From Dehalococcoidales bacterium (GTDB lineage Bacteria > Chloroflexota > Dehalococcoidia > Dehalococcoidales > Fen-1064): 40,188 nucleotides of DNA. This document shows, in pieces, positions 23,916-30,857 of this stretch (its first letter is position 1; the number at the start of each line of letters is the position of its first letter). The DNA lies in assembly GCA_035529395.1 (NCBI GenBank), contig DATKWT010000110.1:1-40188 (forward strand), in the 5' to 3' direction. Both the position numbers and the translations under genes were made by a program. The notes beneath the pieces are model-generated. The model searched no databases and was not told where the DNA came from. It saw only the letters and a list, made by a program, of their open reading frames with translations.

Positions 23916-24383
23916 CTAGTCCTTCCTGCTAAACAATCTGGCTACTTTCTTGGGGTTCATGTGACCGTGAGTAGTCATGTTGACAACCATATTAGGTGCC
24001 AGTGCGCAGCAACCAATGCAGGCCACCGTCTCCAGGGTGTACTCGAAGTCAGGGGTGGTCTCGTCCTCCTCGACACCGATCTGTTGCTTGACCAGCTTCA
24101 GTATCGTCTTCGCGCCCCGCACGTGACAGGCGGTCCCGCGACACACCCTGACTATGTTCTTCCCCCGTGGTGCGGTATAGATCTGAGCATAGAAGGTAAC
24201 CACTCCCTGCACCTGACTGGGAAACAGGCCCAGACTCCTGGCAACAAGTGGCACCACTTCAGGGGGGATATAGCCGACCACCCGCTGAATCTCCTGGAGA
24301 AGGGGTATCAGTGCCCATCTTCGCTCCCGGTAGTCGGCTATGATACTGTTTACTTGCTCAAGGTCTGCTTTCACATCAGCCAT
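23916..24383 (-). CDS. NuoE-like [2Fe-2S] subunit
   Basis: A 155-residue thioredoxin-like ferredoxin subunit of the NuoE/HoxE/HydC type. A helical N-terminus with ALIPLLQEIQRVVGYIP is followed by VTFYAQIYTAPRGKN and the [2Fe-2S] ligands in VCRGTACHVRGA and CIGCCALAPNMVVN, a spacing typical of the family. It should form the electron-input module with the NuoF-GltD fusion encoded five bases downstream. The ATG at 24381-24383 is chosen because AAGGA lies a normal distance upstream; a GTG two codons earlier is nearer that site. The start overlaps the stop of the FdhA-like gene by eight bases, so the two are translationally coupled. Confidence 0.92.
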   Translation of the reverse strand: MADVKADLEQVNSIIADYRERRWALIPLLQEIQRVVGYIPPEVVPLVARSLGLFPSQVQGVVTFYAQIYTAPRGKNIVRVCRGTACHVRGAKTILKLVKQQIGVEEDETTPDFEYTLETVACIGCCALAPNMVVNMTTHGHMNPKKVARLFSRKD

Positions 24384-27069
24384 CGGCACTGTTCCTTTCC
24401 AGTCTCACGGCATACGCTTTGAGAGACGGTGTCTTCGCCCGGGGGTCCAGCGCTACGTCAAACAGCCCGTTGACCGGACTCTCCGGAAACGACACCGGCA
24501 TGAAAATGGTCCCTGAGGGTAGCGTATCGGTAACCCTTACGGCAGCAGTCACTTCGCCGACGGGTGAGACGACCTTGACGGCATCACCATCACCGAATCC
24601 GAGGTCTCCGGCATCTGCGTCGTTGATCTCCACCCAGGAGTGTGGCGAGAACCTCTTCAAGCGGGAAGCCTTTTGGCTCCTGGTGCCGCCACCAAAGTGG
24701 GGCAGCACCGACCCGGACAGCAATGTCAGTGGATATCCGTCTCCCGGCATATTCGCTGGCGGAGCATACTCTACAGGGGAGAACCGCCCGAAGCCGCTGG
24801 GGAACAGGCCCTTGTAGAGGCGTCTTCGTTCCGAAAAGCTGCTCTCCGGTTCGGCCCACTCCGGGTCCTCTGTATCCAGGCCGGTGCGGGTGGGGTGCTG
24901 GTACAGAGGCACGAGTTCCTCGATCTCGTCCATGACCTTTCGAGGAGTGGAATATGGCATCGGGTGTCCCATCCTCTCGGCCAACCGGAGAATTATCTGC
25001 CAGTCCGGCAGACTCCCTCCGGCAGGTTCAATAGCTCTGCGTACCCGCTGGACCCTCCCTTCGAAGTTGGTGAAAGTGCCCTCCTTCTCCGCAAAGCTTG
25101 CGGCAGGTAGAACCACCGCTGCCAACTCCGCGGTTTCCGTCTGGAACATGTCGACGACAACGAGGAACTCCAGTGAAGCAAGAGCGTCCCTGACCAGGGA
25201 AGGGGACGGGAAGGTTGAAACAGGATTTTCCCCCACAATCAGCATCCCTTTGATTCTTCCTGATGCTGCCTGCTCGATCATCTCCACAGCCGTAAGCCCG
25301 ACCTCGGTCGGCAACTGGACTCCCCAGCGTACCTCGAAGCTCTTCCTGGCCCGAGCATCGTCCAGGCTCTGGTAGCCGGGCAGCGAATCAGGCAGACTGC
25401 CCATGTCACATGCCCCGTGAGCATTATTCTCGCGCTGCAGGGCGAAGATGCCTCCACGTCGACGGCCTATGTTCCCAGTGAGCATGGCTACGTTTGCGAG
25501 GGCAGTTACCGCGTCTGTGCCGGTCACGTGCTGGGTGATTCCATTGCCGTAGACGATCGAGGCCCGCTCCGCGCCAGCAAACAGGCGGGCAGCAAGTTGC
25601 ACATCCCGACCGGGGACACCGGTCCGCTCTTCCATGTTCTCGGGACTGTCTATCTTCAGGCTCTTCACCAGCTCAGCATAACCGTCTGTCCTGCGGGTCA
25701 CGAACTCCACGTCGAAGAGCTTTTCGTCAATGATTACCTTCGCCAGGCCGTTTATCAGGGCTACATCTGTGCCGATTTTCGGCCTCAACCAGAGGTGAGC
25801 GAACTGTGCCAGCTTCGTTTGTCGTGGGTCTACCAGCAGCAGCCTGGCGCCTCCATACTTGACGGCACGCTTGACAGCGTACCCCACCGCCGGAGCGGAC
25901 GTAACGGGATCGGCTCCAATGACCATTATCACTTCTGACCGTTCCAGGTCGTCAAGGGAGCTTGTCGTGCCCGGAACACCGATAGACCATCCCAGACCGA
26001 CCCTGCTGGCGGAGTTATACAGTCGGCTGCCGTTGTCGATATTGTTCGTACCCAGGACACCGCGGGCCAGTCTCTGCAGGAGGTAATTCTCTTCGTTGGT
26101 GCATTTGGAGGAACCAAGAATAGCCAGGCTCTCGGGGCCATGTTCTTCCTTTATTCGCCCGAATTCGGCAGCCGCTCTATCCAGGGCCTGCTCCCAGGTA
26201 ACTGCTTCAAGACCTTCCGCCGTTTTGACCAGGGGGCTACCAAGTCTATCCGGACTGTGAATGAAATCGTAGCCGTAGCAGCCCCTCACACAGAGAGTGG
26301 CGTGGTTTACTTGACTCTCGGTGCCGGGCCTTACTCGTACCACCCGATTGTTCTTTGTCTCCAGGGATATGCTGCAGCCACAACCGCAGAAAGGGCACAC
26401 CGTGTCAACAGCAGTGGTAGTCGTTCCCCGGTATGCCCTCTCCTTTTCCATCAGGGCACCGGTGGGACACAGCCCCACGCAGGTCCCGCAGAAGGTGCAT
26501 TCGGACTTCTCCAGCGGTGTGTCGTTCAGTGTCGCCGGCTTGGAGGCGAATCCCCGGGCAAAGTAGTCGATTGCACCTTCAACAACAAGCTCCTGGTCGG
26601 CTCGGATACACTTGGCGCACAGTATGCACTTGGAGAGGTCTCTTTCGATGAACGGGTTGACTTCCTCAATGGTGGCCGACTGGGGGATTCTCTGGAACCG
26701 CACCAGCCCGATGCCCATCTCAGAGGCCAGCTTGCGTAGTTGGCAGCCATTGCCTCTGTCGCACACCAGACAGGAATCGGGATGGCTGGCAAGCAGGAGC
26801 TGGATGACCGTCTTCCGGCGCTCCATCACCCGCGGGGAACGGGTGTTGACTACCATGCCCGGGCTTATCGGAGAAACACAAGCCGCCAGCAGTTTCCCTG
26901 AAGGCTCGTCCTCTACCAGGCACAGCCGACAGGCACCAGTCGGGGTGAGGTGAGAATCATGACACATGGTGGGGATGTCCACGCCTGACTCTTGGGCCAG
27001 GTCCAGAATGGTCATACCTGAATGACCGCTTACCTCTACTCCGTCAAGGGTAATTGTAATCGCTTCCAC
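24376..27069 (-). CDS. FdhA-like molybdopterin-family iron-sulfur protein lacking the formate dehydrogenase active-site residues
   Basis: An 897-residue protein with the layout of cytoplasmic NAD-dependent formate dehydrogenase alpha chains. In order it has a plant-type [2Fe-2S] domain (C36, C47, C50, C64), a His-Cys3 [4Fe-4S] motif (HPDSCLVCDRGNGC), two ferredoxin-like motifs (CILCAKCIRADQ and CTFCGTCVGLCPTG), the molybdopterin Fe4S4 motif CPFCGCGC with CVRG, and the molybdopterin and C-terminal dinucleotide-binding domains (GACDMGSLPD). Where formate dehydrogenases have Cys or Sec followed by His (as in R-V-U-H), this reads SRLYNSA, that is Tyr351-Asn352. The Arg of V-R-G-Q-N-N is Gln in LQRENN. 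It is thus probably not a formate dehydrogenase. GTG at 27067-27069 is preferred over the adjoining TTG because AGAGG is six bases upstream. Confidence 0.9.
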   Translation of the reverse strand: MEAITITLDGVEVSGHSGMTILDLAQESGVDIPTMCHDSHLTPTGACRLCLVEDEPSGKLLAACVSPISPGMVVNTRSPRVMERRKTVIQLLLASHPDSCLVCDRGNGCQLRKLASEMGIGLVRFQRIPQSATIEEVNPFIERDLSKCILCAKCIRADQELVVEGAIDYFARGFASKPATLNDTPLEKSECTFCGTCVGLCPTGALMEKERAYRGTTTTAVDTVCPFCGCGCSISLETKNNRVVRVRPGTESQVNHATLCVRGCYGYDFIHSPDRLGSPLVKTAEGLEAVTWEQALDRAAAEFGRIKEEHGPESLAILGSSKCTNEENYLLQRLARGVLGTNNIDNGSRLYNSASRVGLGWSIGVPGTTSSLDDLERSEVIMVIGADPVTSAPAVGYAVKRAVKYGGARLLLVDPRQTKLAQFAHLWLRPKIGTDVALINGLAKVIIDEKLFDVEFVTRRTDGYAELVKSLKIDSPENMEERTGVPGRDVQLAARLFAGAERASIVYGNGITQHVTGTDAVTALANVAMLTGNIGRRRGGIFALQRENNAHGACDMGSLPDSLPGYQSLDDARARKSFEVRWGVQLPTEVGLTAVEMIEQAASGRIKGMLIVGENPVSTFPSPSLVRDALASLEFLVVVDMFQTETAELAAVVLPAASFAEKEGTFTNFEGRVQRVRRAIEPAGGSLPDWQIILRLAERMGHPMPYSTPRKVMDEIEELVPLYQHPTRTGLDTEDPEWAEPESSFSERRRLYKGLFPSGFGRFSPVEYAPPANMPGDGYPLTLLSGSVLPHFGGGTRSQKASRLKRFSPHSWVEINDADAGDLGFGDGDAVKVVSPVGEVTAAVRVTDTLPSGTIFMPVSFPESPVNGLFDVALDPRAKTPSLKAYAVRLERNSADG

Positions 27070-27099
27070 CAATGCCCTCTCGTAACTCCGCTGGAACGA

Positions 27100-27123
27100 C
27101 CTGGCTAACTACGTCTAGCCAGG
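27100..27123 (-). terminator. Hairpin between the REC-REC gene and the FdhA-like gene
   Basis: CCTGGCTA (27100-27107) is perfectly complementary to TAGCCAGG (27116-27123) with an eight-base loop. It follows the stop of the REC-REC gene by five bases and precedes the FdhA-like start by about 30. No U-run follows on the - strand, so it may attenuate and not fully end transcription into the redox cluster. Confidence 0.45.
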
Positions 27124-27128
27124 CCTAA

Positions 27129-27914
27129 CTAGGAAGCACTATGTACGAAACGCTTCCCTTGCTTCACTGACCTTATGCCGGCCAGCAGCTGAGAGCTGAC
27201 GGCCGTTTTAGAAATGAAGCCCAGGGCACCTGCCTGGGAGCTGGCCACAACGTTTTCCTCATCATCGTACTGGGTAAGCATCAGCACCTTGCACAGTGGG
27301 CACTGCCTGGATATCTGTTCCGTAGCATCGAGACCATTCATTACTGGCATGATTATGTCCATCAGGACAACGTCAGGGTTAAGCTCGACGCTCTTCGCCA
27401 GTGCCTCCCTTCCGTTGACAGCTTCTCCAACCACCTCCACATCCCGCTGTACGGCCAGTACTGCCCGAATCCCGTCCCTGACCATGGCATGGTCGTCAGC
27501 TACCAGGACCGTAATCCTTTTGGTGACTCTGTCGAGCAACTTCTCGATACGAGGCAACAGCGCCACTGGCTCGATAGGTTTGGTCAGGAAATCATCGGCA
27601 TCACATGTTATGCCTTCCTCTCTGCGCCAGCCCTGGACGAGTTGCTTTTCCCGTGGGGCATTGATAACCACGATTGGTATACCGCGGAACGGCGGTGTTT
27701 GCTTGAGCCAGTGGTGGAACAGGTATGCGTCTTCTCTGGGCATTATTGTCCCCAGAATAACGAGGTCAGGTCTTTCGTCTCTGGCCATTGCCTGAGCCTG
27801 GCTTCTGCTAGCGGCGGTGACAACCTCGTAGGACTTCGTCAGTAGAGCTGCCCGCATGGTCTGCGAGAAACCAGGCTCCTCGTCCACAATCAGTATCTTC
27901 GGTTTGTCTGCCAT
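27129..27914 (-). CDS. Stand-alone protein with two receiver domains (REC-REC)
   Basis: A 261-residue protein with two receiver domains and nothing else. REC1 (residues about 5-125) begins ILIVDEEPGF and has the Lys in DDFLTKP, but the phosphoacceptor strand reads LVILGTIMP, with Gly55 where Asp is expected, so it cannot be phosphorylated in the usual way. REC2 (about 134-255) is intact: VLVADDHAMVRDG, DVVLMDIIMP with Asp186, and FISKTAVSS. REC2 is very similar to the receiver of the NarL-type regulator encoded upstream, yet the protein stops at GKRFVHSAS, where that regulator continues into its DNA-binding domain. The ATG at 27912-27914 is chosen since GGAGG lies six bases upstream. It may act as a phosphate sink or protein-interaction regulator in the pathway of the neighbouring kinase. 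Confidence 0.88.
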   Translation of the reverse strand: MADKPKILIVDEEPGFSQTMRAALLTKSYEVVTAASRSQAQAMARDERPDLVILGTIMPREDAYLFHHWLKQTPPFRGIPIVVINAPREKQLVQGWRREEGITCDADDFLTKPIEPVALLPRIEKLLDRVTKRITVLVADDHAMVRDGIRAVLAVQRDVEVVGEAVNGREALAKSVELNPDVVLMDIIMPVMNGLDATEQISRQCPLCKVLMLTQYDDEENVVASSQAGALGFISKTAVSSQLLAGIRSVKQGKRFVHSAS

Positions 27915-28201
27915 CTTCATCCTCCTTCCCCGGAACCGTCCCCCATACCTGGCGCGGCTGCCAGTCCACAGGTATCGGACCAGTCTTACTTCACAGCATA
28001 AGGTGCCCCACTGTCCTTCGCAACGGGGCTTCACCTTGATGGGGAGACATAAGACCCTTGGATTGTCCGGGATTATCCCCTGTCCGGGGGCACTGAGCTA
28101 GAGAAGCATGGATGGGCTGTTGATTGACGAGAAGAGGAAGGTTCCAGGGAACCTCGTGGCCGATTGGGGCAGAGTCCAGGACGTGATGGGATGTCCTGAA
28201 G

Positions 28202-28855
28202 TCAGATAGTGATGATGCCTTTCCGCAAGGCATACTTGACCAGGTCAATACGATTGTGGATGCCAAGCTTGGACATGAGTTTGGTCTTATGTCCCTCAAC
28301 GGTCTTCGGCGTAATCACCAGCGTATCCGCCACTTCCTGCGTGGTGTATCCCTCCACAAGCAGCTTCAGTACGTCTCGTTCCCGGTCCGTCAATTGCTCG
28401 TAGGGGTCCTGTCTCGCCCGCCCGCCAGCCTCCTGCTGGAAATCTTCAACCAGGAGCCTGGCGACCGATGGAGAGAGGTAGGAATCTCCCTGGTACACAG
28501 AGCGGATACCTACGGTAAGCTCTGAAGATGCTGCTGTCTTGCTGATGAAACCGGAGGCCCCGGACTCAATGACCGGGAACACGTACTCCTTGTCATCATA
28601 TTGAGTGAGTACCAGCACCCTTGTCCTTGGGAACTCCCTGCGTATCCTGCGTGTGGCTTCCAGTCCCCCCATGACTGGCATGGCTATGTCCATGAGCACT
28701 ACGTCTGGCTCAAGCTCGCCAATCATCTTGAGGGCTTCGCTCCCGTTGGCGGCCTCACCTACTACCTGTATGTCTCCGGCGAGTGCCAGCAGGGCACAGA
28801 CGCCATCCCGGACAATGGTATGGTCATCTACCACCAGTACTCTTATTCTCTGCAT
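28202..28855 (-). CDS. NarL/FixJ-type response regulator
   Basis: A 217-residue regulator. The receiver domain shows VLVVDDHTIVRDG, the phosphoacceptor Asp56 in DVVLMDIAMP and the Lys of FISKTAASS. The C-terminal LuxR-type helix-turn-helix is complete: LTDRERDVLKLLVEGYTTQEVADTL (read in parts) and TVEGHKTKLMSKLGIHNR. The ATG at 28853-28855 matches the normal N-terminus of the family; the frame is open further upstream but that sequence codes the kinase end in another frame. The start lies inside the 3' end of the kinase gene, overlapping by 32 bases, so the two are one translational unit. Target genes are unknown, although the redox cluster downstream on the same strand is an obvious candidate. 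Confidence 0.95.
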   Translation of the reverse strand: MQRIRVLVVDDHTIVRDGVCALLALAGDIQVVGEAANGSEALKMIGELEPDVVLMDIAMPVMGGLEATRRIRREFPRTRVLVLTQYDDKEYVFPVIESGASGFISKTAASSELTVGIRSVYQGDSYLSPSVARLLVEDFQQEAGGRARQDPYEQLTDRERDVLKLLVEGYTTQEVADTLVITPKTVEGHKTKLMSKLGIHNRIDLVKYALRKGIITI

Positions 28856-30080
28856 CCCTGTCACCTTGGGTAATGGGCATTCTTGCCCAGACAGTGGTTC
28901 CTTGTCCGGGCTGAGACTCAATGGCACAGGTGCCACCGAGAAGCCCCACTCTCTCCTTCATGCCAAAGACCCCTCGACCGCGGCCGCTCTCTTCAATGTC
29001 GGTGATTTCCGAGACATCGAACCCCTGACCATCATCGCTGATGCGCAGGAACAACTCATCGTCCTGATACGTGAGGACAATGGTTGCGTTGTCTGCCCCG
29101 GAGTGCTGGGCGATATTGCCTATGGCTCCCTGAGTCCAGCGAAAAAGCCCGGCCTCAACTTCCGGGGGCAGACGTCTGTCCTCCCCTTTGACTTTTACAG
29201 ACACCTCGATGCCCAGAGAACTGAGGATGTTCTCAGCGTACTGGCGAATGGCAGGAACCAGTCCCAACGTATCCAGCAAGGAAGGGCGGAGGTCACGTAT
29301 CAGCCTGCCTATCTCCTTATGCACCTGCACCGCCTGGGACTGTACGTTCTTCAACCTGGCTATCAACTCAGGGTCCTGGCTGCCAGACATCTCGGCCCGA
29401 TCCACCAGTGCCTGCAGCTGGAGGGTCAATCCGGAAAGTGCCTGACTGGTTTCATCGTGGAGTTCACCGGCAAGTCTCCTTCGCTCTTCCTCTTCAGCCA
29501 TCAGAGTCTGCCTTGCCAGCCGACGGTACCTTTCTCGAGCCCTTCTCAGCCGTTCGTACAACGCTGTGTGTTCAATGGCAATGCCAAGCTGATCCCCGAT
29601 CGAGTGCAGCAGGTGCATGTCATTCGGGGTGAAGCGGCGCGGCAGGTGGCTGGCAACGTTCATTACGCCCAGAACCTTGTCCCTTGCCCGCAGCGGAACG
29701 CTGACGAATGCCTTCAGACCCTCATCACTCACCACGTCTGGGTGCGCAGTACGTGGGTCAGTGGAGATATCCTCCAGGAGAATCGCCTTGCCACTCTGAG
29801 CCACCCCACCGGCAATTCCTTCACCCCGATGCAGACGCATTTGCTCAACATATGCTGCGCTCAACCCACGGTGTACCCGGTACGAAAGCATCTGGGTCTG
29901 CTCGTCAAGTAGCAGGATACCACCGATAGTGCCGTCCATGATGTCCAGAACAGTATCCAGCGCGACGCCGAGGATGGCATCCAGATCCGTGAGGTCGCTC
30001 AGCGCTGCCGATACCCGACTCAAAGCCAGGATCTCCCGCTGACGCCTCTCCAACTCGTCCTGAGTGCTCTGTGACTCCAT
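28824..30080 (-). CDS. GAF-domain sensor histidine kinase, NarX/DegS-like
   Basis: A 418-residue cytoplasmic kinase. Residues about 17-170 are a GAF domain (VSAALSDLTDLDAILGVALD, GEGIAGGVAQSGKAILLEDI, VPLRARDKVLGVMNVAS). A coiled linker (YERLRRARERYRRLARQTLM) leads to the HisKA_3 dimerisation segment with phosphoacceptor His208 in ELHDETSQAL. The ATPase domain follows, with GAIGNIAQHSGADNA (N box), DDGQGFD and RGVFGMKERVGLLGG. No membrane segment is present, so it must sense a soluble signal or redox state through the GAF domain. It is the partner of the NarL-type regulator that overlaps its 3' end. The ATG start has only weak Shine-Dalgarno complementarity. Confidence 0.94.
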   Translation of the reverse strand: MESQSTQDELERRQREILALSRVSAALSDLTDLDAILGVALDTVLDIMDGTIGGILLLDEQTQMLSYRVHRGLSAAYVEQMRLHRGEGIAGGVAQSGKAILLEDISTDPRTAHPDVVSDEGLKAFVSVPLRARDKVLGVMNVASHLPRRFTPNDMHLLHSIGDQLGIAIEHTALYERLRRARERYRRLARQTLMAEEEERRRLAGELHDETSQALSGLTLQLQALVDRAEMSGSQDPELIARLKNVQSQAVQVHKEIGRLIRDLRPSLLDTLGLVPAIRQYAENILSSLGIEVSVKVKGEDRRLPPEVEAGLFRWTQGAIGNIAQHSGADNATIVLTYQDDELFLRISDDGQGFDVSEITDIEESGRGRGVFGMKERVGLLGGTCAIESQPGQGTTVWARMPITQGDRDAENKSTGGR

Positions 30081-30857
30081 AGTCTCTACTGCGGTAGGAT
30101 CTCTCCTTATTTCGACACGGCTGTTGCGTTCGTGTGACTATCGGGGACGGGATACGCGGTGATCTTGAGCTACGTGCTTGGTCGGGCGATGGGCACACCA
30201 TGAGCGGCGGCTGCCACAGGGTCGCTCGGGGGGACTTCCACAGACAGAAGGACTGGTAGAGATGCAGTTGAGGGTCTGGCCCCGGTCATCCAAGGCCGCA
30301 CGCGAATACCCATGCATGGAAGACTCGCCTCGCTCACGGAGACTGTGCCACAAGACCAACCTGGCAAACCCACCGCACATAGCTGCCTCCCATTCACGCA
30401 TTGATAAGGTACAGTACGAGCGATACCTTGTCAAATGCTGATGTGTATCGACTACAAATGGTTCTCACCGTCGGTGAACATCATCTGCGAATGTCGGGCA
30501 TTGGGGAGCCAATAATAGAGATGATAGAGGCCAACTAACCGTCAGACAGCAACCTATGCCCCCAGAATCTCCTTGTGACTGAGCGCCCTCTCCAGCGAAG
30601 TCTGGATCTTCATGTCGAGGAGTTCATCGTCAGCCGAAGGTCTCCCCCACTCCTGAAACCCAGCGATGACACTGAGTAGCAGTAAGCCGCGCTACACGTT
30701 CGGGCTGGGCCTGGCCCAGACTTCAAAATCCCTGGAGCGCGACCGGAAGTAGTCGGCGCACTCAGCCCTCGTCCCGGTAGAGCGGCGAGGACGCCTTCAT
30801 GAAGCGCCGTATAATCCTCATCTCGGCGACTCGCCTCCCGCTGGCGGCTTCCTGTTC
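30081..30857. other. Long region without an intact gene; traces of degraded coding sequence
   Basis: No intact gene is seen between the divergent kinase genes. On the - strand, 30760-30557 reads as a coherent-looking protein (for example CADYFRSRSRDFEVWARPS, then after one TAG at 30692-30694, VIAGFQEWGRPSADDELLD) ending at the stop at 30554-30556; I do not recognise it, and it may be a decayed gene or chance. The + strand upstream of 30858 does not contain the membrane helices that the truncated kinase lacks. Confidence 0.4.

Noticed and set aside
24376-27069. Straight assignment as formate dehydrogenase alpha subunit
   Set aside because: The architecture fits, but the Cys/Sec, His and Arg of the active site are replaced, so naming it fdhA by function would mislead.
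28605-29912. 435-codon + strand open frame opposite the kinase and regulator
   Set aside because: The - strand genes have complete catalytic motifs; this frame is a by-product of their codon use and has no recognisable domain.
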